A stretch of DNA of 64,000 nucleotides, from contig NZ_CP108513.1 of NCBI RefSeq assembly GCF_035989285.1, positions 10,974,001 to 11,038,000 on the forward strand. Direction: 5' to 3'. Source of the stretch: Streptomyces sp. NBC_01235 (lineage in GTDB: Bacteria > Actinomycetota > Actinomycetes > Streptomycetales > Streptomycetaceae). The translations under genes and the position numbers were made by a program. Below, one piece after another: positions 1-9,290 of the stretch. The notes below the pieces were generated by a model, which was given only the letters and a program-made list of their open reading frames with translations, ran no database searches and was not told the DNA's origin. Position 1 is the first letter of the stretch; each line of letters begins with the position of its first letter.

Positions 1-180
1 CGCAGGATGAAGCGGTAAAACAGGATGAATTGCATCAGCTGCAACAGTTCGTAGAGCCCCGACTCGAACGTTCTGACTGATCAGAGATGCTGTCTCGGGG
101 ACGTCCTGAGCGCCCTTCGGTAGCTGACCAGCACCACTCGATCTGGACGCAACAATGATGCATTTGATACAACGACGGGC

Positions 181-1047
181 ATGGTCGCTGAGGCACCCGG
201 TTCGGTGCGTCTTGCCCTGGCCCCGAACGTTGTCCTTCTGAACCCGGAGCCAGCGGTTTCCTCTGCAATGAAGGAAGGATGGGCTCGGCAGCAGTCCGCG
301 CGGTTTCTTCAGGCTTCGACGATCCAGCCTCGGCTGCGTCTTATCCAACGGTTCGAGGAGTTCACGGGGTTGTACCCGTGGCAGTGGACTCCTGCCGATG
401 GCGAGGCGTTCATCGTTCACCTGCGCAGCGGGTCCAAGCCGATCCAGTTGTCTACGGCTCGGGCGTACGAGGTGGCGATCGAGCTGTTCGTGGAGTTCCT
501 GACGATCTACGCGTACGGCACCCGGCGGACCGAGTCCTCGAAGGTCGACCTGGTGGATCTGCGGCGGCACAGGAAGGCGCCGCAGTTCGGGACCGCCGGC
601 AGCATGACCGTCCGGTATGGCAAATCCTCCAAGGGGACGCCGCCGAAGCGGCGGACCGTGCTTCTGGTCCCGGAGATGGACTGGGTAGTGGACGTGCTCG
701 ACGAGTGGGTGCACGAGATTCGCCCGCGGCTCTCGCCGGACCGGCACCCGGCCTTGTGGGTGACCGAGCGGGTCGGCCGCATGTCTCCGCGCTCGATCAA
801 CGAGGCGTTCGTGACGGCACGCCAGGACGCCGGCCTCGACGAGGACCTCGACCTGCACTGTCTGCGCCACAGCTACATCACGCATCTGACTGAGTTCGGC
901 TATCCTGCCCGCTTTGTTCAAGAGCAGGTGGGCCACAGCCACGCTTCTACGACGGCCATCTATATGGGTGTCTCTGACGAGTACCGGAACCAGCTCCTGG
1001 AGGCTTCGCTGAAGCGTCGGCTGGGTGACGACTGGGACCTTAAATGA
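181..1047 (+). CDS. tyrosine recombinase/integrase, internally shortened
   Basis: Site-specific DNA recombinase of the phage-integrase family, 288 aa. The N-terminal SAM-like core-binding region (about residues 35-108) is followed directly by the first catalytic motif RRTE (115-118). The other catalytic elements are present: Lys148 in the beta-hairpin, HCLRH (His226, Arg229), His252 in VGH, and the nucleophile Tyr261. Actinobacterial relatives known to me have roughly 70-90 further residues between the core-binding domain and the RR(T/S)E motif; here that linker and the start of the catalytic domain appear to be missing in frame, so activity is doubtful. The stop overlaps the next start by 4 bp (ATGA), so it is translationally coupled to the HTH gene. 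The start is the first ATG in the frame; Met30 is an alternative. Confidence 0.75.
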   Translation: MVAEAPGSVRLALAPNVVLLNPEPAVSSAMKEGWARQQSARFLQASTIQPRLRLIQRFEEFTGLYPWQWTPADGEAFIVHLRSGSKPIQLSTARAYEVAIELFVEFLTIYAYGTRRTESSKVDLVDLRRHRKAPQFGTAGSMTVRYGKSSKGTPPKRRTVLLVPEMDWVVDVLDEWVHEIRPRLSPDRHPALWVTERVGRMSPRSINEAFVTARQDAGLDEDLDLHCLRHSYITHLTEFGYPARFVQEQVGHSHASTTAIYMGVSDEYRNQLLEASLKRRLGDDWDLK

Positions 1048-1370
1048 TCAAGAAGATGGGCTACGAGTGGTGTCTGCGGGCCACGATGGCCGAGCACCAG
1101 ATGTTCCAGACCTCGGACCTGGTGCCGCTCCTGGCGGAACGTGGCGTGACCTTGTCGCGTGAGCAGGTCTACCGCTTGGTGACGCAGCCGCCCCAGCGGA
1201 TGAGCATGGATACCTTGGTCGCGCTGTGCGACATCTTCGGGTGCACCCCGAACGATCTCATCAAGCCGAAGGTGGTCAACGCCCAGGTCAAGAAGACCGC
1301 GGACGGACAGGCCGAGCCGCTGCCGCTGAAGGAGCGGCGGACCACGATCCGGCGCCCGGGACAACCGTGA
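1044..1370 (+). CDS. Cro/C1 (XRE)-type helix-turn-helix regulator
   Basis: Small DNA-binding protein of 108 aa. The segment from about residue 22 to 75 has a Cro/C1 HTH pattern: a serine-rich recognition helix after 'LAERGVTLSREQVYRLV', then a 'MDTLVALCDIFGCTPNDLI' helix pair typical of phage-type repressors. The C-terminal 30 residues are charged and probably unstructured. It overlaps the recombinase before it and the zinc-ribbon protein after it by 4 bp each, so the three are almost certainly one transcript. A role as the recombinase unit's own regulator or directionality factor is inference. Confidence 0.8.
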   Translation: MIKKMGYEWCLRATMAEHQMFQTSDLVPLLAERGVTLSREQVYRLVTQPPQRMSMDTLVALCDIFGCTPNDLIKPKVVNAQVKKTADGQAEPLPLKERRTTIRRPGQP

Positions 1371-3655
1371 GGCCGCTGACACCGGACCAGATCCGCTTGC
1401 GAGCCGAACTCGCCGCCGCACGGGAGCAGATCGTCGCGCTGCTGCGGTCAGCGGTGGGTGATTCCCTTGCCCCCGAACAGGCGCAGGCCGTGGCGGAGGA
1501 GGCGCGGGCCTGGCGTGGGGCGAACGCTTTCCGCCTGGTGCGCTATCTGTCCGAGCGGCCCGACGCTCTGAGTATGCCCCGTAGCGACTGCCCGACCTGT
1601 GTGGTGCGTTTGCTGGCCGCGCTGACCGCTGCCGGGCACGGGGACAAGGTCGTCCTGGTGGCCTGTGGCGACTGCGGACGGACCGACCCTCTTCCCACCA
1701 ACAACGGACCGGAGGGGCGACTGTGTTCACGCTGCGCCGGCCGACGTGCCAAGAAGCCGTGCGCCCGCTGCGGCAAAGTGGCCGGCATCTACGCCCGCCG
1801 ACCGGAGGGCGGTATCTGTAGTCCGTGCAGGAACAAGGAGGCGGACGCCAAGGAGGAATGCGTCGACTGCCGCCGGATGATGATTTCGTACCGGCGTCTG
1901 CCCGACGGCACCAGCCTCTGTCAGACCTGTGCTCCCAAGAACACGCAGACCTGTTGCCGTTGCGGTCGGGTACGCCGGGTCAACGCGCTGACCTCCGACG
2001 GGCCGGTCTGCGGCGGCTGCTACTCCAGCCCTGCCCGCCTGTGCGGTGTCTGCCGACGGGTCGTTCCCATCGTCGCCCGGGCCGACGGCACCAGGCCGGA
2101 CACCTGCGACCGGTGCTACAAGCGACACGAGAAGACCTGCGTCGTCTGTGAACGGGTCCGCCCCGGCCACCACATCAACGGTGGCCGGGGCCCGTTCCAC
2201 TGCGACACGTGCCGTCCTCGCGAAGAGTGCGCATGTGCGCTGTGCGGCCGAGTCGGGAAGGTCAAGGTCTTCTGGCCGCGCGGGCCGGTGTGCGGCTCCT
2301 GCTACAGAACAGCCCTGTCGACCCCGGCACCGTGCGCCTCGTGCAGTCGACATCGCATTCCGATCGGTCAGACGGCCGAGGGAAGCCTCTTGTGCAAGGC
2401 GTGCTCGTTGCCCGACGAACCGGTCGAGCGCTGTTCGGCCTGCGGTGAACCGGCGGACCTATACTCCGGCCACCACTGCCCCCGCTGCACCCTGGCCGCC
2501 CGCGTGAGCGAGCTGCTCTCCGTAGACGGTGCGAGCGTGCCCCAGCCGCTTAAACCCCTCGCCGTCGTTCTGACCGGCACGGAAAACCCCTACCGCGTCC
2601 TGCAGTGGCTTCGCCGAAGCCCCGCCGCCCACCTCCTGCGACGCCTGGCCCTCGATCCTGAAGCACTGAACCACGACTCCCTCGACACGCTGCCGCAACG
2701 AGCTGCCACCGCCTACGTGCGCGGGCTGCTCGTGGCCGCCGGCATTTTGCCGCCACGCGATGAGAATCTCGCCCTGCTCACCAACTGGGTCGCGCGGACC
2801 GTGGCCAAACTCCCAGCACGGCAAGCCAGTCTCATCCGTCCGTTCGCCGAGTGGCACATCATCCGCGACGCCCGCCGACGCTCAGCGCGCGGCCGTTACA
2901 CCTATGCCGCGCACAAAGGCGACTGTGGCAACGTGCTCGCCGCCATCGACTTCCTGAACTGGCTCGACTCCCAGCACCTGAGTCTGCGCCGGCTCCAACA
3001 GCGACACCTAGACGTCTGGGCAATCGACCGGCCAACCCTGCGCTCCCGTTCGATCCCCTTCCTCCGCTGGAGCACCGCGCGACGCCTGTGCCCGCCCGGT
3101 CTGAGCATCGAGCACCCGGCCTCGCAACTCCCCGGCCACTTCCAAGCCGAGGACGAGGCCCGAAACGAGCTGTTGCGCTGCTTCAACGACACCATGTTGC
3201 CCCTGGACGTCCGCGTAGCCGCTGCTCTTGTACGCCTCTACGCCCTCCCCCTGACCCGCATCGTCGAACTCACCCACGACCACATCCGCCGCGACCAGGA
3301 GCACACCTACCTGACGGTCAGCCAGCACCCTTTCGTGCTCCCGCCGAAGTTCGCCCGTCTCATCGACGATCAGCTCCGGCACGGCACGCCCCGGCACAGC
3401 ACCACGGCGGAGCATAGATACCTCCTACCGGGCCAAAGCCCTGGACGCCCGCGTAACCCCCTCGGCCTCGCCGACACACTGAGACAACACGGTCTGCCTG
3501 CCCGTGCAGCTCGGAACACCGCCATGATGGACGCCCTGGTAGACCTACCGCCTATGGTCATCGCCGACCTGCTTGGCATCCACCCCAAGACAGCCGAACG
3601 CTGGGCCACGCTCGCCGGCGAGAACTGGTCCGAATACGTGGCCTCGTTGACGTGA
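1367..3655 (+). CDS. multi-zinc-ribbon protein with degenerate recombinase-like C-terminus
   Basis: Protein of 762 aa. The frame is open further upstream, but GTG at 1367 gives a 4-bp GTGA overlap with the HTH gene and is chosen as start. Residues about 75-375 hold a long run of CxxC pairs (roughly nine treble-clef or ribbon-like units, each about 30 residues, usually CxxCGR...G..C..C), suggesting an extended zinc-binding, nucleic-acid-contacting array. The remainder is helical. Near residue 627 'LTRIVEL' resembles the arginine-I box of tyrosine recombinases, and residues 714-750 resemble the H-x-x-R to tyrosine stretch ('ARNTAMMDAL', 'IADLLGIHPKTAERWA') but lack the catalytic His and Tyr. 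It may be a structural partner of the upstream integrase. Function unproven. Confidence 0.75.
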   Translation: MRPLTPDQIRLRAELAAAREQIVALLRSAVGDSLAPEQAQAVAEEARAWRGANAFRLVRYLSERPDALSMPRSDCPTCVVRLLAALTAAGHGDKVVLVACGDCGRTDPLPTNNGPEGRLCSRCAGRRAKKPCARCGKVAGIYARRPEGGICSPCRNKEADAKEECVDCRRMMISYRRLPDGTSLCQTCAPKNTQTCCRCGRVRRVNALTSDGPVCGGCYSSPARLCGVCRRVVPIVARADGTRPDTCDRCYKRHEKTCVVCERVRPGHHINGGRGPFHCDTCRPREECACALCGRVGKVKVFWPRGPVCGSCYRTALSTPAPCASCSRHRIPIGQTAEGSLLCKACSLPDEPVERCSACGEPADLYSGHHCPRCTLAARVSELLSVDGASVPQPLKPLAVVLTGTENPYRVLQWLRRSPAAHLLRRLALDPEALNHDSLDTLPQRAATAYVRGLLVAAGILPPRDENLALLTNWVARTVAKLPARQASLIRPFAEWHIIRDARRRSARGRYTYAAHKGDCGNVLAAIDFLNWLDSQHLSLRRLQQRHLDVWAIDRPTLRSRSIPFLRWSTARRLCPPGLSIEHPASQLPGHFQAEDEARNELLRCFNDTMLPLDVRVAAALVRLYALPLTRIVELTHDHIRRDQEHTYLTVSQHPFVLPPKFARLIDDQLRHGTPRHSTTAEHRYLLPGQSPGRPRNPLGLADTLRQHGLPARAARNTAMMDALVDLPPMVIADLLGIHPKTAERWATLAGENWSEYVASLT

Positions 3656-3765
3656 CCGGGCCGGGCTACGGGGCTCTGTTCACCATGGCATTAACCGTTC
3701 ACACTGCGGCGGACGTCTCCTCGACTCACTCGGCAACGCCAACACCCTCCCGTCGTACGGCATCG

Positions 3766-4150
3766 GGGTGGGCACGACTGCGGAGCACCTCGGTGGGGCC
3801 CGTCCGCTCGCCACCGTGGCGGACGACGAGGCCGGCGGCGCCCCCGAACAGCTGTGGGGTGAAACTGCGGTCAACGGGTGGAATGCCCGCCGGGCGTCGG
3901 TGCTGTCGTGGCTGGGCTGGTGTGCCGACCGAGGGTACGACGGCCCGCGGGTGCCGGGCTGGGTGAAGCGGATGCCGCCGGACCGAGGAGATCCGGGCCC
4001 GCTCGAAGATGCCGGTCGACCAGCTGATCGCCCGCCGTGACATCCACCTGCGGGAGCAAAGATGCTACGGCGGATGCTGTACGAGACGGTCGCGCGGTCG
4101 GAGGAGATTCTCGGCGTCAACAGCCACGGTCTCCGCCATCGCTTTCCCGC
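3766..4150 (+). pseudogene. decayed tyrosine recombinase fragment
   Basis: Remains of a second integrase-type gene. One frame reads 'LWGETAVNGWNARRASVLSW' and continues to 'GWVKRMPP'; after a frameshift near 3990 a second frame reads 'VDQLIARRDIHLRE' (from about 4012), and a third frame continues 'LRRMLYETVARSEEILGVN' (4065-4120). Joined, these spell the core-binding domain and the start of the catalytic domain of a tyrosine recombinase. At least two frameshifts and the absence of the catalytic C-terminus show that it is dead. Confidence 0.55.
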
Positions 4151-4480
4151 CGGTACTGGCTCCCCAGCTGGCCGTGGCTGCGCAGGGCACCCTCGCCGCC
4201 TCGGCCTCCGATACCCCGCTGTCGGCGGCGGACGACGCCTCGCGCCCGATACGCCCCCCAAGATCTGGCTCCAATCGGAGGAGAAGTACTTCCCGTACGA
4301 CGTCGAGTCGTTCCTGGACAACACCCACGTCGAGATCCACAAGGACGACGACGATCCCAACCAGCAGTTCCGCGTGACGAACGAACCGCTGGGCTGCGAC
4401 TCCTGCACCGACCCGCCATTCCTGTACGGACAGCAGCCCAAGGCTGGCGTGAACGGAGCGGTGCCGCTCTACGCCGAGTC
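4151..4480 (+). pseudogene. fragment of a secreted protein, possibly Vps62-like
   Basis: One frame gives an alanine-rich, signal-peptide-like stretch ('AFPPVLAPQLAVAAQGTLAA'); another frame (about 4255-4440) continues with 'KIWLQSEEKYFP', 'SFLDNTHVE' and 'NEPLGCDSCTDPPF'. The 'KIWLxxEEKYFPxxVE' pattern recalls Vps62-related secreted proteins, but the match is from memory and short. A frameshift separates the two parts and no stop-to-stop gene is intact. Confidence 0.3.
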
Positions 4481-4489
4481 GACCTGCTC

Positions 4490-4740
4490 GCCGCGCGGGC
4501 CCCGCGTCTGGACCGCGCCCTGAAGAAAAACGCCCGGAAGGGTGGCGACGTTGTGTTGCTCGACGGCACCCTCGTCCGCACCCGCCGACGCGCCGGGGAC
4601 GAGCACCGGCCGAACTATTCGGGCAAGCACACGGCCCATGGCCTGCTGCTCCTCGCCCTGACCGACGAGTGTGGGCAACCTGGTCTGGATCTCAACCGGC
4701 GTCGGCCCCGCGATGCTCGCCACGGAAACTGACCCCGCTC
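4490..4740 (+). pseudogene. IS5-type (DDE_Tnp_4-like) transposase fragment
   Basis: About 80 residues with the first catalytic region of an IS5-group transposase: 'GGDVVLLDGTLVRTRR' (first Asp of DDE) then 'NYSGKHTAHGLLLLALTDE'. A neighbouring frame resumes at 4671 with 'GNLVWIS', so the reading frame is broken around 4665. N-terminus, second Asp and Glu regions are missing. It is a relic of an insertion next to the recombinase unit. Confidence 0.6.
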
Positions 4741-5114
4741 GCCAAGACCGCCTGGACGTCCTCGGCGGCACGACAGCCACTCATCTGAGTCTGGGTGGGG
4801 GCTCGGATCAGCGGATCCGGGGGCAGCGCCTTGTCCGCGTGCGCTGTGTGCACGTGCTTGACGGTGATCTGGGGTGGATGCCGACGAGCAGTACGAGGCG
4901 GACCAGGTCGGCGATCTACCGGAGCCCATGAAGGATGCGGCTCGGCCAGACCCGACGGGCATTTCTACAAATGTCGAATGCCGGGCGGAGAATCCTCCGG
5001 CATCTGCTGGTGGTGGCTGGTTTCGGCCCAGCCGTACGGTCTGCGAACCGTCGGATTCCGCCCCTCCTGCTGAACACGGGAGAGGCCGGAGGCCAGCTGA
5101 GATCGGAGCTTTGA
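4741..5114. other. intergenic, no gene seen
   Basis: About 370 bp between the transposase relic and the dehydrogenase gene. I see no conserved protein in any frame. The promoter for the catabolic genes that begin at 5115 should lie near the right end of this stretch, but I cannot identify it. Confidence 0.5.
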
Positions 5115-6014
5115 ATGAGTGCAGCAGTCGCCTTTGTCGGGCTGGGGAACATCGGTGGGCGTGTGGTTGCCCATCTGGTGAAGGCCGGCCATGACGTGTC
5201 AGTTTTCGACCTGAACGCCGCCGCGGTCCAGGCCGCGGTGGAGGCGGGAGCCCGGTCGGCGGCGTCGGCTGCTCAGGCTGCCGAGGGCGCTGAAGCAGTC
5301 TTCCTGAGCCTGCCCACGCCGGCGATCGTGGAGGCGGTGGTCGGTGAGATCCTGCCGCGCGCCGCGAAGGGCGCGGTGATCGTCGACCACAGCACGATCG
5401 ACCCGGACACCACCCGCAGGCTGGCGGCATCGGTTGCCAAGGAGGGCGTGAGCTTCCTGGACGCGCCGGTCAGCGGCGGAGTGCAGGGCGCGGAGGCCGG
5501 CACCCTCGCGATCATGGTGGGCGGTGACGAAGCCGCGCTGGAGAAGGTGCGCCCGCTTCTGGACACGTACGCCGGCAGTGTCGTGCGCATCGGTGACAGT
5601 GGCAGCGGCCAGGTCGTCAAGCTCGCCAACAACGTGATCACCGCCATCAACATCGTCGCGCTTGGCGAGGCGCTGACCACGGCCGTGCGTCAGGGCGTGG
5701 ACCTCGATGTCGCGGTGAGCGTGCTGACGAAGAGCTCGGCCAACAGCAACGTGCTGTCCGGCTACTTCCCGCGCACGCTGTTCACCGCCGAGCGGCCCAC
5801 CGGCTTCGCGCTGGACTTCATGCACAAGGACCTGGGCCTGTTCCTGGCCTCCGCCGCCTCGGGTCCGGTGCCGCTGCCGCTGTCGAACGCCGTGCGGGAC
5901 CTGTTCTCGATCGGCCGCCAGCTGGGTCGTGGCGGCAAGGACTTCACCAGCGTCGTCGAGTTCTACGAGGACTTCGCCGGCATCCGTCTGCAGAGCAAGG
6001 AGAGCGGCAAGTGA
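5115..6014 (+). CDS. 3-hydroxyisobutyrate dehydrogenase-family oxidoreductase
   Basis: NAD(P)-dependent beta-hydroxyacid dehydrogenase, 299 aa, normal family length. The Rossmann motif GLGNIG is at 9-14, the substrate-binding DAPVSGG at 116-122, and the catalytic lysine of the 'GQVVKLANN' helix is Lys169. The family oxidises 3-hydroxyisobutyrate, or reduces tartronate semialdehyde, to or from the corresponding semialdehyde. Its stop overlaps the GTG start of an aldehyde dehydrogenase by 4 bp, which fits a two-step hydroxyacid to semialdehyde to acid route. Which hydroxyacid is used cannot be read from the sequence. Confidence 0.88.
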   Translation: MSAAVAFVGLGNIGGRVVAHLVKAGHDVSVFDLNAAAVQAAVEAGARSAASAAQAAEGAEAVFLSLPTPAIVEAVVGEILPRAAKGAVIVDHSTIDPDTTRRLAASVAKEGVSFLDAPVSGGVQGAEAGTLAIMVGGDEAALEKVRPLLDTYAGSVVRIGDSGSGQVVKLANNVITAINIVALGEALTTAVRQGVDLDVAVSVLTKSSANSNVLSGYFPRTLFTAERPTGFALDFMHKDLGLFLASAASGPVPLPLSNAVRDLFSIGRQLGRGGKDFTSVVEFYEDFAGIRLQSKESGK

Positions 6015-7474
6015 CCACCACCGGCATCGAGATTCCCTTCGTCCACCAGCTGATCGGCGGCGTGTGGGGGCCGGCGGACTCCGGCGAGTGGGCCGAGGTG
6101 GAGAACCCGGGGCGCCGCGAGGTCATCGCCCGCGTACCCGCGTCCGGGGCCTCGGACGTGGACCGCGCGGTGACCGCCGCGAAGCAGGCGTTCCCGGCCT
6201 GGCGGGTGCGGCCCGCGCGGGAGCGCGGCGCCCTGCTGATCAAGCTCGGCGACAAGATCGCCGAGCACCAGGAGGAGCTGGCACGGATCATCGCCTCGGA
6301 GACCGGCAACGCCCTGCGCACCCAGGCTCGTGGCGAGGCCGCCTCGGCGGTCGACATCTTCCGCTACTACGGGCAGGTTGCTTCCGAGCAGAAGGGCGAG
6401 ACGCTCCCGCTCGGCGACGGTCTGCTGTCCTACACGGTGCGCGAGCCGCTGGGCGTGGTGGGCGGCATCGTGCCGTGGAACGCACCGGTGCAGCTGTCCG
6501 CGCTGAAGATCGCCATGTCGCTGTCCATGGGCAACACCCTCGTGCTCAAGGCCGCCGAGCTGGCCCCCTTGGGTGTGCTGCGGCTGGCGCAGTGGGCTGC
6601 GGAGATCCTGCCCGACGGGGTACTGAACGTGATCTCCGGTGCTGGTTCCGTGGCGGGCGCGCGGATCGCGTCCCACCCGGACATCGCGAAGCTGACGTTC
6701 ACCGGCTCCACCGGGGTCGGGCGCAGCATCCTGGCGGCGGCCGCGGACCGGATCGTGCCGGTGACCCTGGAGCTGGGCGGCAAGTCCCCGGTCATCGTCT
6801 TCCCCGACTCCGACGACGACGCCACCGTAGACGGCGTGATCACGGGCATGCGATTCACGCGCCAGGGCCAGTCGTGCACCGCCGGCTCCCGCCTGTACCT
6901 GCACGAGGACATCTTCGACTCGTTCCTGGAGAAGCTGACCTCGAAGCTCGCCCAGTTGAAGATCGGTGACCCGCTGGACGAGGACAGCGACATCGGCGCC
7001 ATCGTCAGCCAGACCCAGTACGACAAGATCTGCGGCTACATCCAGTCCGGCCTGGACAAGGGCGGCAAGCTGATCACCGGCGGCGTGCAGCGGCCGGTCG
7101 ACCAGGACGGCTACTACGTCGCCCCGACGGTGATCAGCGGCGTCGGCGCCGACTGGGAGATCACCCGCGAAGAGGTCTTCGGCCCGGTCCTGGTCGTCAT
7201 CCCCTGGCGTGACGAGGACGAGGTCGTCGAAGCTGCCAACGACTCCGCCTACGGCCTGGCCGGCTACGTGTGGTCGAAGAACATCGACCAGGCGCTGCGC
7301 ACCGCCAACAAGCTTCAGGTGGGCTGGATCCAGATCAACCGCGGCGGCGGCCAGATCCCCGGCATGGCCTACGGCGGCATCAAGCAGTCCGGCCTGGGCC
7401 GCGAGTACTCCGTGGACGGCGCGCTGGAGAGCTTCACCCAGCACAAGAGCTTCACCATCGCCTACCAGGGCTGA
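6011..7474 (+). CDS. NAD(P)-dependent aldehyde dehydrogenase
   Basis: Full-length ALDH-superfamily enzyme (487 aa), cytosolic, oxidising an aldehyde to an acid. Catalytic Asn156 (PWN), general base Glu254 (LELGGKSP) and nucleophile Cys289 (GQSCTAG) are all present. The GTG start overlaps the TGA of the preceding dehydrogenase, so the two are translationally coupled and probably act in sequence on the same carbon skeleton. Substrate unknown; the neighbouring permease and PLP enzyme suggest an aldehyde derived from an amino acid (inference). Confidence 0.92.
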   Translation: MTTTGIEIPFVHQLIGGVWGPADSGEWAEVENPGRREVIARVPASGASDVDRAVTAAKQAFPAWRVRPARERGALLIKLGDKIAEHQEELARIIASETGNALRTQARGEAASAVDIFRYYGQVASEQKGETLPLGDGLLSYTVREPLGVVGGIVPWNAPVQLSALKIAMSLSMGNTLVLKAAELAPLGVLRLAQWAAEILPDGVLNVISGAGSVAGARIASHPDIAKLTFTGSTGVGRSILAAAADRIVPVTLELGGKSPVIVFPDSDDDATVDGVITGMRFTRQGQSCTAGSRLYLHEDIFDSFLEKLTSKLAQLKIGDPLDEDSDIGAIVSQTQYDKICGYIQSGLDKGGKLITGGVQRPVDQDGYYVAPTVISGVGADWEITREEVFGPVLVVIPWRDEDEVVEAANDSAYGLAGYVWSKNIDQALRTANKLQVGWIQINRGGGQIPGMAYGGIKQSGLGREYSVDGALESFTQHKSFTIAYQG

Positions 7475-7632
7475 CGCTTTCCCGCGCGCCACCCGAACGC
7501 GCCTCTTATCAACCGTACGACGTCTGACAGGCGTCGCCGAAGCCCGGCCCCGCACCGGTCTGCTTGTTCATCACTCCGCTCCGGCGGTGCCTGTCAGCAC
7601 GACGGCTCCGCCGTACCCGAAGGAGACCCTTC

Positions 7633-9126
7633 ATGGGTACCACCACCCCCGAGTCGGCCCAGTGTGCCGAACTCACCGATGACGGGCTCGCTCAAAGCCT
7701 GACCAAGCGCCACATCCGGATGATCGCCGTCGGCGGCGCCATCGGCGTCGGCCTGTTCCTGGGCGCCGGCGGCGGCATCGCCAAGGCCGGGCCCGCCCTG
7801 ATCGGCGTGTACGCGATCACCGGCGTGTTCATCTACATCATCATGCGCGCCCTGGGCGAACTGCTCATCTACCGCCCTGTCAGCGGCAGCTTCGCCGAGT
7901 ACGCGCGTGAGTTCATGGGCCCGGCCTACGGCTTCATCACCGGCTGGGGCTACTGGACGACCTGGACGGTGATCGGCATGGCCGAGATCACCGCAGCGGG
8001 CATCTACGTGCACTACTGGTTCCCCTCCATCCCGCAGTACGTCACCGCGCTGGTCGTCCTGGTGGCGTTGGTGCTGTTGAACCTGCTGAAGGTGGGGGCG
8101 TTCGGCGAGGCCGAGTTCTGGTTCGCGTCCATCAAGATCGTGGCGATCCTCGGTCTGATCGTCGGTGGCACGCTGGTCGCCGTCTTCAGCATCGGCGACG
8201 CCGGCGCGAACAGCACCATCGCCCACTTGTGGAACCATGGAGGCTCAGCCCCGAACGGCTGGATGGCCGTCCTGCTCGCCTTCCAGATCGTGGTCTTCTC
8301 CTACCAGGGTGTCGAGCTGATCGGCATGACGGCCGCAGAGACCAAGGACCGCGAGAAGGTACTGCCCAAGGCCATCAACTCCATCCCGTGGCGGATCGGG
8401 ATCTTCTACGTCGGCTCCCTGCTCGTGCTGCTGACGCTGTTCCCCTGGACCGAGTTCAACGCGGGCGAGAGCCCCTTCGTCAAGGCCCTCACCCACATCG
8501 GCCTGCCGGCCGCCGGCAGCATCATGAACTTCGTCGTTCTGACCTCCGCCCTGTCCTCCTGCAGCTCGGGCCTGTTCAGCAACGGCCGTCTGCTCAAGCG
8601 GCTGGCCTCCGACGGCGTCGCGCCCTCCCGGTTCGCGACCGTCAACAAGGGCCACGTGCCCGCCGCGGCCATCCTGGCCTCGGGCAGCGCCATGATGATC
8701 GGCGTCCTGGTCAACGCGGTCGTCCCTGACCAGGCGTTCATCTACATCTCCTCCGTCGCCACCCTCGGCGCGATCTGGAGCTGGCTGGTCATCATCGTCT
8801 GCCACATGATCTACCGCCGCCGTCTCGCCCGCGGCGAGGTCCACGAGAGCTGGTTCAGACTGCCGTTCGCCACCCCACTGAGCTGGCTCGTGATCGCCTT
8901 CCTCACCTTCGTCACCGTCCTCCTCGGCTTCGACCCCGACAACCGCATCGCCCTGTACGCGCTGCCGGTGTGGGCGGCTGCCCTGATGGGCGGCTACCTG
9001 TACGCCAAGCCGAAGATAGCCGCCCGTGAGGCAGCCGCTGCCCCGGCCGCCGGTGAACTGCTCACCGACCTACCGGCCGTCGTCGCCGGCACCGGCGACG
9101 AACCCACGACGCGCCTCGCGGACTGA
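7633..9126 (+). CDS. amino acid permease (APC superfamily, AAT/GABA-type)
   Basis: Twelve-helix membrane transporter of 497 aa. The first helix has the APC hallmark 'GGAIGVGLFLGAGG', preceded by the cytoplasmic 'LKRHIRMIAVGG'-type lead-in seen in amino-acid/GABA permeases; 'VELIGMTAAETKDREKVLP' is the conserved loop after TM6. The frame is open to 7564, but ATG 7633 is preceded by AAGGAGA at 7-8 bp spacing and starts just before the soluble N-tail, so it is chosen. It probably imports the amino acid that feeds the adjacent enzymes. Confidence 0.92.
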   Translation: MGTTTPESAQCAELTDDGLAQSLTKRHIRMIAVGGAIGVGLFLGAGGGIAKAGPALIGVYAITGVFIYIIMRALGELLIYRPVSGSFAEYAREFMGPAYGFITGWGYWTTWTVIGMAEITAAGIYVHYWFPSIPQYVTALVVLVALVLLNLLKVGAFGEAEFWFASIKIVAILGLIVGGTLVAVFSIGDAGANSTIAHLWNHGGSAPNGWMAVLLAFQIVVFSYQGVELIGMTAAETKDREKVLPKAINSIPWRIGIFYVGSLLVLLTLFPWTEFNAGESPFVKALTHIGLPAAGSIMNFVVLTSALSSCSSGLFSNGRLLKRLASDGVAPSRFATVNKGHVPAAAILASGSAMMIGVLVNAVVPDQAFIYISSVATLGAIWSWLVIIVCHMIYRRRLARGEVHESWFRLPFATPLSWLVIAFLTFVTVLLGFDPDNRIALYALPVWAAALMGGYLYAKPKIAAREAAAAPAAGELLTDLPAVVAGTGDEPTTRLAD

Positions 9127-9290
9127 CCTGCCGGGCTGCCAGGGGTCGGCCCGGCAGCCCGGCCCCACAACTGTCGCCGCCGCACCGGTGACACGCGGGC
9201 CTGTCCCCTTGGCCCGCGCTGGCGGGCTGCCGAACCACGGCGGCAGCCCGCCACCAGCCTCCCCCTCCCTCCGGCAAGGAGCCTCTCCTC

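Noticed and set aside
3652..3966. Short gene directly after the zinc-ribbon gene (GTGA overlap)
   Set aside because: The overlap looks tempting but the translation has no family and lies over the recombinase relic in another frame.
5963..7555. 530-codon minus-strand open frame opposite the aldehyde dehydrogenase
   Set aside because: Shadow of ALDH coding sequence; no conserved motif.
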